Shown one piece after another: positions 50,856 through 64,000 of a stretch of DNA of 64,000 bases; positions within the stretch are counted from its first letter, which is position 1; each line of letters starts with the position of its first letter. The notes under the pieces are model-generated. The model worked only from the letters and a program-made list of their open reading frames with translations. It had not been told where the DNA came from and did no database searches. The position numbers and the translations under genes are program-made. Origin of the DNA: Taenia hydatigena (lineage: Eukaryota; Platyhelminthes; Cestoda; Cyclophyllidea; Taeniidae); NCBI GenBank assembly GCA_036345935.2, contig JADWOT020000008.1, positions 10,019,554 to 10,083,553 of the forward strand. Reading direction: 5' to 3'.

Positions 50856-53800
50856 AGCCATTAAATGCATTTGTTGTTTGCTTAAAGTCGCGTTTTAGCA
50901 CTAAAGATGTTCACTTGCCTTGTTGATATTTTTATGTGTAGACACAATTCCTTGTAAAGGGCTGCTGCTTATTAAAATCGCGTTTTCTGCTTGAATACTA
51001 TGCTATCTTAGGTTTTTGGAGACGCATTGGTCATGTGGCGCAGAAATAAGCTGAAATGTCTTTAGCTGTGAAAACAAGTTTTAAATTACTTCATTTGCTT
51101 TAGCTTCTTTGGTTGCTTAAAGTTAATTTTTAGAAAGCTTAACAGTTTTTTTGACTATTTTTGAATGCTATTAAAATGCATTGCACGGGTCTTGTTAATG
51201 GGCTTGTGATATTTCCCGTGCATTGTATTTAATTGGCGTTTTGTTTTAATAGTTTGAAGTTCAGCACGAATGTGAAGTGGGAAGGTACTACCTGTTCTCT
51301 AGTTGCTGTGTCCATCACGGATGGTTCAGTTATGTGTTAGTCCGTCTGCGAAATCGATATGTGACTTCTTGAGGAGATCATACGTGTTGGCACCTGGTTG
51401 GTGGTTATTATTATGACAATCGTAGGCGCTCTAGATACTCAAAATCACCCTGTCCTATTTTTCCCCGATATTACTGAAGACAGTCCGCCATTCACAGTAT
51501 TGGATTCATTGCTTGAATATTTTCTTCAGTTGTATAGTTTTATTTTCAATGACTTTTTAGTAGCTTTTGCAGGCATGTTTTTGCGATCGATCGTCGTAGA
51601 TGTGGGTGGGTTTCTGTAAGGAAGCTTCTAATACACTTAAATGTATGGTGCGCCTTTTTAATTTTAAATAAAGCTTAACTATCTAGATCACATTGAGTAC
51701 ATTGTTATCCTGCAACCGCAAGGCTTCTTTCAACGCATCGCCTCAGATAAATTTGTCGCAGGGATTTACAACGATGTCTTATTTCCTCTTCATCTCATTG
51801 ATGAGCCAAAGGAACTTTTTGATTTTATCCCTTCAAACCAGATCCCGTCATCTCTCGGTGGGGACTTATCGTTCGATATTTCACTTTGGGTGAATTTTCA
51901 AATTGTAAGTTGATGCTTCGATTGCAGAATTATTTTGGTGCTAAAACCGGTGGATGGCTCTTACTGCGGATTTTTTTATCATTGAATTAAGTTATCAGAA
52001 CCTTGTTCATAATTCTACCCAAGTAGCCCAACTTCTAACTTGGTACTGCGGTTTAAGCTATCATCTTGGAATTTTCTGACTACTTAGGATTCCTTGTAAT
52101 CCTTGAACTTACGTTGTTGTCTAGCTTTCGTCATTTCCCATTCCGACTGTTAGACATTGCTATTTTATGCTGCTACAAATCTCAATGTTGATTAGGGTTC
52201 TTTATCTTAAAAAAACCTAACACACTAGCTTACACGAAGAATTCTATAATAGTTATTATCGACTGCGTGGTATTGATTGTTTCTAGGTGCTTTAAATCAA
52301 TTACATCCTAATGTACTTTATGTAATAGAGGGGTTTTGGATGCTTATAAATCACTCTGCTTTTGGTGAGCTTTTTGCTTCCCATTGATTCGCTGGTAAAA
52401 ATTGGAAAAGAAAAAAGTTTCCAAATGTGAATGCTATTGCAGAAGTGGAGATTTTTCGAGTTATATCTTTATAATCCAGGTCAACTGTCATATTTTGTGT
52501 TTTTGGCCTCCTTAATCGTGGGTTTTCTCAGCCGACCTCTTATTGGTGAGTTTCAGAAGTAAAAGCTATTCTATTTTGTTTCCTCGTTGATAATCCGCCT
52601 CTCATACAAGTTTGCTTTTGTTTCTGTCTCTTGCTATTACCAAAGCATCCATTGTACAACCGTATTTAAACTCATTGTCCTATTGACAATAGGTGAATTT
52701 ACTTCATCCATCATATTAAAATGTTAATCACATTCATTCAATATATTAAGCCTCCTTTGGTCATCATTTTTTGCGCATTCTCTTGGCCTTATCCTGATCT
52801 GCTTCGTTCCTTGTAAAATGAACCGGGGGTACATTCCTGATGCAAAAGGCTGGAATGTGTCAAGATTTCTCATCCAACTATGGGATCTTGGAGTGTTTTT
52901 ATTATTTTGGGATGCTGGTACCTTTGTACGGTTGGATTGTTGACGTGTTCATACCTCATTTTGCGGTAGTGGTGGTGCCGCCTGTGTTTTCTCTATTATA
53001 TCACTATGTTTTTTTTGCAAACCATAGTCAAATTGAAATTTTTCGTGGCAGTTGAACTCCTGAAGCATCACGGAATAATTGTTTTCATGTCATTCACGAT
53101 CGTAAGGCCTATGTTTCGATCACTCTTGGGTACGTTTTTTTTTCAAGAGGCCTTCTCTTTTAAGCTTAAACAATTTTATTGAATGAGGGCGGTGACTCCT
53201 AGCCTTCAGCTCCTTCCTCACCATCAACTGACTGGTGTTGCCTCTTATCGCATCGCTTTTCGAGTGTAAATGCTTGATATTCTTGCTAATTTTGTCTTAA
53301 GTAGCTGGTAAGGTGACTGCTGGGCTTTTGCGTCCACACTCGCCCCATCTTTTAGGCTTGTACATTCGCTATTCCCCCTCCCTGTATTCTCCAGCCTCTG
53401 CGTATGCCTTGTTGAGTCACCGTTCTGCGACCGTTTTGCATCACTCTTCGTCTCCCCATGTACCACCTAACTTTACTCCCCCCAGCCCTCTCCACTTAAC
53501 TTGGTCCAGCATCAACCTCAGCTTCGTCGACAAGATTGTCTTTGTACTTTACTTTTTTGCTTAACACTCACTTCAATGTCCCTTCAATTGCTATTGATGC
53601 AGCAGGAAGAGTAATTTAAATCATAACTTGGTACAATACGAGCTTTGTGTGCATAAAAATCTGTATTTCTTACCGTTACAGCGGTGCTTTTGGTTTGCGA
53701 TTAATTTTTAGCTTAGTGATTATAGCTTTAATTGTGAAAACTTTCTAAGTTAAAATGAATTTCCCGTACACTGCCTGAAATTGAGTTTCGCAATGAGCGA

Positions 53801-56800
53801 GGGTTTGTTCAAAGCAGTTATGGAATGGGTGCTAGAAGATTGCGTTGGTTCGCGACTTCCTAACCGTTTTTGACCCCTTGCAATCACAATGCCGCATGAA
53901 GCTTTCTGTTTGTAAAATCTGCAAGTAATTTAGTTTGCAGATTATTTCTTCTCCAAATATGTCCTTTCGATTTTTGAACAAGAGGAAGTTTTTGCGTTTT
54001 GTGCTTCATTTACAACTGTTCAATCACTCAAAGATGAAGATATGTCTCTGGATCTGTCACAGTTTGCCATAATGCTGTCAAAGTGCGAACAAATTAGTTG
54101 ATGTTTGGATTCTTGATCAAACCAATCGTAATGTATGTCTTCTGAGGGCTGTCCAATCTAATCAACTGGAGGATAAACATGCTCTATTTTCTCATGAAAT
54201 CGTCTTTCATGTTGGCCTTTTTTCTCAGTTTTTTGGGGTTACAAAGTGCGTTAGCACATCTCTGCTCTGGTATATTCACCTGATTTGTAAAAGTGCTTGC
54301 CACGGCCTGTAAGCAATGCGTTCAGCACTATGATAGGCGTTTCAAATGACTTAACAGCAGTAGGCTTATGGCCCTACCGAAACTTCTCTTCAACTAAACG
54401 TGTGATTTCGAGTGACCAAATTTTTCATTTCTGTGGTTTCTTAAGTGAACGTCTTCGCCTTCGCGTTGGTTTAAGCTCCGAGTTTATGCAGTCTACTTAA
54501 TAATTCCTAACATCGGATGTTACTGTGCAGACTACATTGATGTTATGTCTGAGTGTCCGTTCGTGGTGTCTGACATCCTTGTTGGCACGTCCTCTAATTC
54601 CGTTAGTTGTTGAACCTCTCCCATATACTACTTAAAGGGTTTAAGTAAACGTTTGTATCTTCGTCGGTCAACCACGGAGCAGTATTACTCGATTCAATAA
54701 CACGTGGCCAAGGTGGCTATTTAGATCTACACTTGTCCTCAGTGCGTATGGCCTTGATGCTGTCCCTTTTTTTAGACATTGTTGATAATTACAGAATTTA
54801 ACTAGTTTGAATCGCCTGAGCTTTTGATTTGTGGTTCTTACGTAAGTTTGTCCACGTATTGAGACCTATCACTTACTAATTTATTGCAATCTCTAAGTCG
54901 CCTTTTCGGTCATTAAAATGTATGGTCTTACAGAATGTATGACCCTAAAGGTATGGCTTTTTCAGGCATCCATCACATATGTTTTAACTTCTTATGAATG
55001 CATAATTACTCTCCAAGCCTTGCCGTCGTGACTTCATGCTTAACCATGAGCTGTTAGCGGTATATTTCTATCTTGGTTCCAAATTTAACACGTCTAAAGG
55101 TGAAAAGTGGGCTCATAAAAGACTGAATGGGGATGTAAGATTCATTTGGTTAACTATTTCGGGTCAATCCACATAAACACTCGATTCAGGTTATTCCGCT
55201 TGTTATTGAATTAATAGCTGTTGTATGGCAGTCCATGCAGTGCGGGTCGCACTGTAGCTCCTTGTTTTGTGTGTATGGAGAAGGTTGGGTGGGAAACTTG
55301 TAAACGCGGAAAACTATGTTCGTTCTCGTAAGTATCCATTTCCATAAAACCCTTTTTATGTGGTTTTCTTCATTTTTTCTACCGTCCCCTTCGGGTGCCC
55401 TTCATATCTACATCGAATCGCAACAATAATGTTAACCAATCCTACTGTCCCAAGAAATGTTTTTTTGGGGATATTTGCTCATCTATGTATCAAATTTGTC
55501 TCTTGAGCTGTTAATTAACCTTGCTGACTTTCACTTGCTGGAGCTTCTTTACGTCTCTCAAGTCTTTTTGGATGGCGTGGTAGGATTCACGATTCACATG
55601 TCTATTATTGCCGTATGAACGTAAGTGGGTTTTTACATTTATGTTATGCTCGAATGATTGTCATGTGACTCGGCTTTGTGTGACCTTATTTAGTTCGCTG
55701 TGAAGCATAGTAGTAGGTAAAATGTGTTGAGTCATCATCATTGATCCTTTGCTGGTATCATGCTCAAAGTGGTTACTTTCATTTTCATCAACTGTGGGGT
55801 TGTACCAAGATTGATGCAGGGGACATACTGTCCAACTCAAATTTGACGCCTGGTCGGGAGCATAACGCGCACGGAGACTAGTTGCATTCGAAGTGTGAAA
55901 TCACTTTGTGCTACATCGTTCCATATTTATGCGTGGACTCCAGGTGAAAGGGATTCGCCATCGTATCAACTCTAATAGTACGCAATCGCTCCATTGACAC
56001 TCTACCCGGTCTTCTTATGAGTCCAGTGTCAAAAATCTTTGATGTGTTCCGCATCGACCCATGATAAGTGGTCGCATCAAATTGTCGCAAGCAGTTTGTT
56101 TTTTTTTTGTTTAAAATACTACAACAGATTGCAGGGTGTTCCTGGTCTGCAGGTAATTACACTTCTTCAGGTTTTGACAGACGTCCATTTAGTAGTATTG
56201 TCGCGTTAGAACAAGATCTTGTTAGCAAAGGTGTTAATTTGACTCTCCAGTCTAGGTTCTGTGCACACTTCTCAATTCCTCATTTAACGATGCTATGAAA
56301 CTCAGATCAATGGATTCCTTGTGCTTCCTTTCTCCTTTGAATGTGTGTAAGCTTAGCTCATTTATTGCACAAAGCAGGGCCGCAGTGGATCGTGTGAGCC
56401 TCTGTGCTTGGTTTGCGCTATTGTGTGCGTAGATGTGACTCCCCTGCCATATTGCCTGAATGCGTACCACTATCGCAGTGTTTGCGCTTTACGCTTTGTT
56501 ATGTGTGTGAGGAGGGTTGAAGGCAGATCGGGTATTGGAAGTCTACTCGATTTCGTGCAGCTGTACAGTCTTCAATTGTGTGATGCGTGTTTGTGCATCC
56601 GAACGCCTCCGGAGTCCTGACGCGGAGCAGCTGTGTTTGCTTTGGCAGAATGTCAGCACTGCATTACTCTCGAAACTTCACTTCATTCCCCTTGACTGTT
56701 TCATAGCTTTCGTGTTTTTTGTTATAACTAATGATCCTCGTACACTGTATTACTTATTCCGTTATGTTTAGTCCCTTGATGTTCCACTTAACTGCTACCA

Positions 56801-57304
56801 AAGGGAAGGGAGGTTTAATTTCCCTTACTCTAGTGGTCATATTCTATCTTGCCAAATTTCCTTGAATCTAAGTTCGAGGGATTCATGTTCTATTCATCTC
56901 CAAAACCGAACTATTCCCAATTATAAATAATCTGCCTACTCATCTGCAGTACTTTTGTCAGATTTGAACCTTTTAAGTGTGCCACTTCATCAAGGACCCC
57001 TTTTTTGGATTTGAAAATTGCACTCTAATGCATGCGCATACTGGGTTACTACTCACAACATGAATTTTATAATAATGCACGTGAATAGTGTTTTTGCTAT
57101 TGCTTTGGATTTCGTTTGTTATTTCGGACCACTTGTGGGTTGTTTTCCAACCAATCAGCTATTCGTCTAGTGCCTGTCGAAGCCCACAAACAACATTGCT
57201 TGTTGATGTACATCAGCATCTTAACGAGGCCGTGGTGAAGTGCCATCACTGATGCTGCCAAGTAGTCTGAAGGTCCCGTGATATTCTCGAGTTCAGATTG
57301 TGTA
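50856..57304. other. About 6.4 kb without an identified gene
   Basis: This is T-rich, A+T-rich sequence. Frames such as 51398-51619, 53313-53564 and 56068-56771 lack domains and splice support. It may be intergenic or contain upstream, untranslated exons or introns of the coiled-coil gene to the right; I cannot tell which. Confidence 0.4.
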
Positions 57305-57440
57305 GTGGTGTGTGTGCCTGCCTGCGCACGGTGAGCGTGCGCGCGTGCGCCTACACGTAGACAAGAATCGTCGCACTTTAGCGTGGGTACGCAATGTGGA
57401 TGGATGCAGGATCGATGGTGCGCGCATGCATGCGCAGCAC
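57305..57440. promoter_or_regulatory. G+C-rich alternating purine-pyrimidine upstream segment
   Basis: Runs such as gtgagcgtgcgcgcgtgcgc (57331-57350) and gtgcgcgcatgcatgcgc (57419-57436) stand out from the A+T-rich surroundings just before the next gene's start. Such alternation favours Z-DNA and, with the G+C rise, suggests a promoter-proximal region. Confidence 0.4.
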
Positions 57441-57506
57441 GCCTGAAGTGTGTGTTCACGCGTGTGAGCCAGCGGGCCGTCATAACCTCGATCGTGTGCG
57501 TGTAGG

Positions 57507-60500
57507 ATGGCGACACTGCGAGCTTCACCAGCAAGACGAAGTCGAGGCCGACGACAGGACCAGTATACCCACGGCCTCCTTCTCTCCCGTCTCACCACCA
57601 ACTCCCTTTTTCTGCAGGAGATCGAGGCGTTCCAGAGCGCGGCCACTACGTTGGGCCGTGAGATCCAGGCCTTTGTGAGCGATATCTCGCGGCTGGAGGC
57701 ACTCGCTCACATCCCTCAAGACCTCAGCACCTTCGAGCTAGATCATGAACGTGTGGATGTGCTGCATCGTCGACGACGGACGTTGCTGCGACGCCTCTCC
57801 GTTTGTGAGTCACGCGGCGTGGATTTGCGTAAGCGACTGCGGGAGGTGGATGGTATCACCGCCACCATCAGCAACTCCGAGGGTGAGGATGACGGTGGCG
57901 TCGGTCTTGTTGGAGGTGGACGTGAAGAGGTAGTCAGCTCTCTGGATCTACCCGTGGACCGATCGACTCAGATCATCCTTGTGGAACAATATATTATCCA
58001 ACTATCCGAAACACGGTCCAAGTTGCGGAAATTCTGGATTCGATACACTCATGGATTACGGAATTTGAAAACGCTCGAAGAATTCGAAGGTCGGTACAAG
58101 AAGGTGAGTCCCTCCCCTCTGCAAACATGGCTTTGAGCTTGTTTTTCATTATTTTATTGCCTATTTACTATCATTTAATCGTTTTCTTCATCTCCCAAAG
58201 TAAAAGTAGTCCAAAACATTATGCGTGTTATGCGTTTGTCGTTTAGAATTTCTCAGACAGAACAAATGTTTTAGGCTTGATGTAACAAGTTGTAGTTAAT
58301 CCCGACCATTTGCATCGTCTTCTATATGGTGTCTTTGCTATAAGCGTGTGGCTTGTCATTTTGACAGGAGACATTGCTTCCTACATACCACCATATCCTG
58401 GCATTGTTTTTGATAGGAATGTAATTGGCCCTGTGGGCGCTTTTGACCTTGTTTGACTCAGCTTCTATTAAGCACCCAAGACGTTTTCGACTTTCTGACA
58501 AATATCGACCTCCTCGTGGAGTCTTTTTTGGGAGAATTGAACTGACTTTTTTTGCTCTGGTGTCTGCCAGACTAGCTTAATCATGTCACACTGAATTAGG
58601 TGGCAATTCTTCTTTGTAGGAACCAACTTTCGGGGCACATATACGTTTTGATTTCTTTTGAAAATAAACCGATCTTATCGACTTGTTTTCTTAGCATTAC
58701 TGTCAGTTTTATATCGACTTGAACTTGGCCATTTGTTGAAACCCTTCAAATAAGTTTACGGTTAAGAAAACAAGATACAAATTAGCATGAAGCTATTCTA
58801 GAACATTGTGTTCTCTAAAATATGTGTATTGGCTTACTCTCGGACTTTTTACACTTTATTTGCGATGATGACTTTCGCGTTTCACTTCGTAACTGATTTG
58901 ATGTTTTTCGCGAAAATTCGTACACTTTTGGACCTGTACACTTGAGGTCACGGGCATCGAATAGCATTGACCTTATGTAAGATACTCACCTTTCGTATTT
59001 GCCGAATCATACGCATAAACGCGTACTTGTTCTTCCCACTTCTCCAAGTAGTAATGTTGTGTTCGTTTCTTTTGTGTTTTCAGGTTGTTGTTTATTTAGA
59101 TCTGCATTATCTGAAATTGATGTCAATTCGTCTATAGCGCCCATCAGACGTACATATTTACTTATAGGTTAGATTTGTCAAAAGTAACCACATATTATTT
59201 TGAAGTTTTAGCGGATGCTTAACAGAATCAGTTTTGCCATTCTATGTTGCGTTGCCGTAGAACATTGCTATCTTACAACATACCTAGTTTGTCACACTTC
59301 TTCAGTCGCTTCCCCAAAAGCGTCTTAAATACGTTTTCTGTTATTGTTTTTCCATTTAAAATCACGTGAAAAAAGCATTTCTTTATACGTGTGCGCATTT
59401 CCATCAGATGACCTCGCTTTCCAGACTGCATGGGTTACATTTCGTCTTTGACCTACAATGACACGCATGCTTGTACATCTGTAAATGAGTGTATCGGGGT
59501 GATGGAGTGCACTTTACTTTTTTTAAAAATTGCATATTAGTAATTATCCCTCTGTTGATCCTATCATATTTGTAGGTCATCAGTTCACAAGGGCTTTAGT
59601 CGCGTATATGTTAGCTGTTTATCCACCCCCACAAACCTCTTTGATACGCCACCCGTATTTGTTTCACCGTTTCATCATTAATCAGCTCTCATAAAATTCT
59701 CTTCCTTGTAACTTTACGACAATTCTACCCTGGTTATGTTTCATTTGTGTGGTACACTTCATTATTTAAACGCTAGACGAGTTGCGTTTGTTTTTAAAAC
59801 TGTCTTGCCTCTGATAACTTATTCAGTTGTGCTCATTCGTGATCGATTTATACTTTCACCCCCAAGATTCAACTCTGCCAGTAGGCTTCAGCTTCGGCAG
59901 ACAAGTAGTGCCTTCCGTAGCAGCATCATAATATGAATGGGTACTTTGCCCTTGCACCGTTCTGATTCGGCATTCAGAATCTCGTAAATAACTCTTCGTG
60001 CGGCAGTGTTCTTGAGTTGTTTGCCATTATTGTATGCTTAGGCCATCAGAATGTTGTCGCTTCTTATCCGAATGGTCTTGATGTTGTCGGCTGTCATTTT
60101 TTACTTGCTTAGATCAATTTAAACTGGTATTTTAGTTGGTTTTTCGTGGGCATATGTATACATGTGTACTTTGAATCCGCCAGCCTCGTGTTGCTGTTTC
60201 TCTCATTTACGAATGGTGTTTCAATTTGGCTTTTGTGACTCAATTTATATTTCTTAATCTCCTGTAAACTGAAATTTGATAGATTCCCTTAATCACCTTT
60301 TCCATCAGATAAAATCAGTCTGAGCATGTATCCGAAAGAACTTTTGATCAGTTTACTCTTATTTGCATGCTAGTACGAAAATCAGTGCTAATTCGTGCTA
60401 TCTTTGCGTTTGAATTGTTTATAAATCGGCCTTTATTATTCTCCCCTCATAATCTTTAAGGACGAAGTAGCGAAGTTCGACTTATCAAGTGCTCTCCATA

Positions 60501-63008
60501 CCTGCCAAGCCTTGTCCTACTTTTGTGTGACAGTAGTGTTTCGTGTCGCTACAAGACTGCGATAATCTGACTAAACTTTCACAGTTTGATTGCTTAAAAT
60601 CACTTCTGGGACAACTCGTACCCTTGATATCATACGTTAAAAATTTTCATCTTGCTGGACCTCCAAGTTCTAACCCCTGGTCTTCATGTTTTGTGATGGC
60701 GTTTAATCCACGGCCAAGTGCATTGAGCCTCATTAACATTGTCGTGGGCATTCACTAGCTCGTCTTATTCGACACTTCATCCATCGTTCTCGGTAGGGCC
60801 TCATGACCGCCCTCTCCTTTAATTTTCTGTTCATTTATTTTTTTGACCATTTAAGTTTAGTCGCTTATTACCCTCGCCTACCAACTATTGTCATCTCTTC
60901 GCACATTAAATGAACGCTTGGTTTCGAAAGACCATTCCGATACCTTCGTTCGCTTCATGCCATTGCAATATTTGTGCCTGGCTTTATGAAAAGCTCTCGG
61001 GTATTGCCAAGGCCTGATTAGATTTGCAAATGAATGCTCGAGTGCGTCACACTGCCAAAGAAACCTGAATCCTGCCCATTCCCAGACGAGCTCTTGCATG
61101 CACGAAATCAGTGTTCATTTGAAACACTCATTTGTAAATATCCTTTTAATCTGTCGTTGTCAGTGTTCAGTGAACTTGTATTTTTGATCCAGGAAGCGTT
61201 TCTGTAATAGACACCTTATAAAACTTGATTGAGGCTTACGTGTGTGAAAATTTGATTGCAAAGCTTTAGGGCATCTTAACTATTAGTCCTTCCAAAACTG
61301 CGTTTCTTTAGCCGCTCTAATACCGATGCAACTGTTGAAACACTTTATTTTATATCGCAATAGTAGTGCTTTTAGGATATTCCTGCCAATTAAGCCTGTA
61401 GTTCCACCAGCATTCTTATGTTTCCGCAGATGGCAGTAAACTTAAGCATACTGTTAGTTCAATGTCTTATCGCCTTAACTAGCTCGTTTTTTGCTTCCTT
61501 AGTGAGTATGCTAAACTTTGAACTCTGTATTGACACCCACCTTAGTTGTTCTCCGAAAAAAACTCGAACCTTTGTTCCTCCTCACGTGTTGCTCGACTCG
61601 CCTGTCCAATTTTATCACCTCGAAGTTGCAAAGATTAGCATATTTTTTCTTGCTCTTCACCCCTAGTTGCAACCCCTTTCGAGCTTATGGCAGGCACTGA
61701 TCGAGTCAGTCTCCGATTACCTCCTTGGTCGTCCAGGCGCCCCACTCCTTCCTGCAGCTTCCTTTAGCGATTCTTCACTGCGTGGCCTCTCCGACACCTC
61801 TGAGGAGACCGACTCGGCTGTGGTGATGACAGGAGAAGAGGAAGGCTTGAATAGCGACTCCTCCCATTTGTCTTCCGCCGCCGCCGTTGTCATCTCTGCC
61901 CAAAAGGCCACCACTGCCGCGGGGGACCCCATGGAGAATCTCTTGGCAATTCAGGCTCGTGGTAAAGAGGCTCAAGCCTGCGGAGTTTCTGTGCTTGGTG
62001 AAATCCTTGATCTAATTGCTCTCGGAGAGACCATTAGAGAAAAAGCTATCGATGCTGCCACCTCTTGCGTCACTCCAGGCGGTGGCGGGCAGACCGATAA
62101 GAGGATGAGTGTAACCAGTTCCGGCAGCGTTCTTGCTCGTCTTACTTGTGAGTTGGCAAAACATTGCCATTTTCTATTTTATAATCAACTTCTTGAGCAT
62201 TTTTCTCAACTTCTACAGTTGGTGGTCGTCATATTGATCCATCGATGGATGGCGATGAAGGAGAGGATGAGGAGTGTGAGTATGATAGTAGAGATGCAAA
62301 AGAAATAGAGGATGTCTATGAGTCAGAGGAGAGTGCGGCTCCAGACTCCGCGGGGCTTTCAGTCGAAATGACAAATGAGTCAAAGGAGGAGAGTATCGAG
62401 TCTCCTTCGTCTCTTCCGTTGGTCTGTCTTATTCCCGAATACGCAACAGCCCATATCGTCAGTCTACGTCAACTTGAGGTCATGGCCCGCACAACCCTTG
62501 ACAAAGCTGTCAGCCAAATAGACCGCCTTGTTCAACTCTACACCGAGATTAATGAGGTAAGGTGTTTGCAGTTGTGTAGGTGCGAAAGTGGACGTGCTCA
62601 GGTTTCTCTGAGGTCAATAAATACGTCTGTGTTTGGTCTGCGTGTTGTCATCATCATTCCGCCTACTGCAGCTTACGCAAATTGTTTGGCCTTCGTCTTA
62701 CCGTTGAGCTAAGGTTTCTCGCACTTTCGGCAATTGAAGTGGCTCTTTTGAAAATAAACTTTCTCGTTCAATCGTACTGGTATTTGCAATCAACTTTCTT
62801 TCAGGCTCGCCACTGGATATCAAGAGGAAACAGTCTTCTCAATCCACTGACAGCGGAAAAAATAGCAGAGATGGACTCGATGGCTTGTGAAGGGACAATT
62901 AAGCAGTTGAATGTGTTTTGTGACTCAAGGGAGCAGAACCTCGTTCTCAAGGGTAATCCGGCCCAGTTTAGAAAACAGTTCTCGGATTTACTCAGCGCCG
63001 AAATGAAG
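57507..63008 (+). CDS. Coiled-coil/spectrin-repeat-like protein, 5' part, runs off the window
   Basis: Exons found: 57507-58103, 61667-62147, 62219-62556, 62805-63008, with in-frame junctions (phase 0, 1, 0, then an open donor after GAAATGAAG). This gives 540 codons so far with no stop. Exon 1 has long amphipathic helices (EIEAFQSAATTLGREIQAF and a run of Arg/Leu around HRRRRTLLRRL). Exon 2 has Ser/Glu-rich linkers and another helix (GEILDLIALGETIREKA). Exon 3 is very acidic, then helical (SLRQLEVMARTTLDKAVSQI). Exon 4 resembles a spectrin-type helix pair (ARHWISRGNSLLN ... AEMDSMACEGTIKQL). This could be a large cytoskeletal or Rho-GEF scaffold. I do not recognise the family, and any catalytic domain would lie beyond the window. 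A strong acceptor-like ctttttctgcag before 57618 leaves open that the true first exon lies elsewhere. Confidence 0.7.
58104..61666 (+). other. Large intron 1 of the coiled-coil gene
   Basis: 3.6 kb of T-rich sequence from a consensus gtgagt donor to a pyrimidine-rich cacccctag acceptor. No coding frame inside it (for example 59736-59936, 60543-60758) shows a recognisable feature. Extra small exons could be hidden here. Confidence 0.5.
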
Positions 63009-64000
63009 GTTTGTAAATCGTGTACTACATGGTGATCAACTTTCTTGCATGCGTATGTACACATCGGCCATAGAGCTGTGGAAATATCTTTTTACGGCCG
63101 ATAAGGAAAAAATTCGCTAATCTTATTCGTCCTGCTCTTGCTTAGTCACCTGCTTATTTTTGCATATTTTTAGAAACTAGCACCTACTATTGTATAGGCT
63201 TCTAGATCCCGGTAAGAAATGAATTTCTACCGTGTTGCTCTATATTCAGCCTTCTCATATGGCTAATTATGTGCTACCTGTCAGAAAGTATTACTGCCAG
63301 TTCAGATGTATTCATGTTTGAGGTGGTACTAGCTAAGATCTCAATTACTTGTTTTCATTCAAGAAAATGGTAATAATGAATGAAATAGGGGAATGAAACG
63401 AGAGTTTACTCAATTTCAGCCTTTCAAATATTCCGTTGTGACACTAAGATCTGCCGCTTTGGTAGTTTGGGCTCCTTAAAATAGGCAAAGTTAATTAAAT
63501 CGGGCTTCTCGTTTCTCTTTCCTAGCTCACTTTGTGGCAAGTGTACCTTATTGACATGTTTAATAAGGTACAGCCATTTTGTATTTTCTTTATTGGAGTT
63601 TTCACAGTGTTAATCACAGACGATTGATGGGTTACTTCCGTCGCTCTACCTTGCAAGATTGCCAAAGGGGCTGAAACAACTTCCTCAGTTTTCGTTATTG
63701 CTTTGTGTACTTTTTATCTCAGGCACTTACTTTTATATGGTTGAGGCACCAAGCCTTGCCTGCAGTTTTTGTTTCGATCTTCGTTTTCCGTTAATTAAGA
63801 CTCAACTTGATACTTTCCCATCTAATCAGTCTTTTTAAGTAACCATCATGACTGCGTACCCTATTTGCACCCAAATCAGATGAACTGTAAGTAGTGTTGC
63901 ATATTTTCAATGAACAACTTACCAAATTGTTATTTCGTAGAGACCTACTCATACTTTTCCTGCTAATAAGTTTGAACCCGGTCCGTCAGGTGATGATTTG
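63009..64000 (+). other. Probable intron of the coiled-coil gene, open at the window end
   Basis: It begins with a gtttgt donor after exon 4. The remaining 1 kb is A+T-rich with no clear exon, so the gene is expected to continue past 64000. Confidence 0.45.

Overview
The window is animal nuclear DNA, most likely from a taeniid tapeworm (Taenia, Hydatigera or Echinococcus). The evidence is split genes with many very short introns (28-36 bases), diverged but recognisable metazoan housekeeping proteins, an A+T-rich background, and several copies of a small non-coding LTR retrotransposon. That element has LTRs of about 185 bp, a tRNA-type primer binding site and a polypurine tract, the architecture described for taeniid TRIM elements. 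There are no operons, CRISPR arrays or bacterial features.

Gene order, left to right: (1) a 10-exon nucleolar-type protein with two RRM domains on the minus strand (464-4270). (2) Head to head with it, the 11-exon B subunit of DNA polymerase alpha (POLA2) on the plus strand (5370-8776). (3) A 12.5 kb block bounded by two nearly identical 1.3 kb inverted arms (9206-10505 and 20426-21701). The block holds a small C2H2 zinc-finger gene with one finger per exon (minus, 12877-15107), a TRIM with a second TRIM nested inside it (16127-17937), and the Mediator subunit MED31 (plus, 18959-19656). (4) About 9 kb with no identified gene, containing one unrecognised candidate coding stretch near 22.9-23.2 kb. 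(5) A four-exon beta-1,3-glucuronyltransferase of the proteoglycan linker pathway (B3GAT3-like, minus, 31028-37775). (6) A four-exon BAH-domain chromatin protein of the BAHD1/winged-eye type (minus, 40103-48142). (7) A second TRIM locus with a solo LTR nested inside it (49775-50850). (8) About 6.6 kb without an identified gene. (9) The first four exons found of a coiled-coil or spectrin-like protein that runs off the right end (plus, 57507-63008).

I read the exon models by hand from splice signals and frame continuity. For the RRM gene, POLA2, the zinc-finger gene, MED31, B3GAT3 and the BAH gene the exon lengths add up to an exact multiple of three with one open frame, which is strong internal support. 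The genes belong to unrelated nuclear and Golgi processes (DNA replication, transcription, chromatin, ribosome or RNA biology, glycosaminoglycan synthesis), so their proximity carries no obvious functional message.

The most unusual structures are the inverted arms around MED31 and the zinc-finger gene, the two antisense self-insertions of the TRIM family with readable target-site duplications, two GC-AG introns, and a perfect inverted pair of octamer (ATGCAAAT) motifs inside a B3GAT3 intron.
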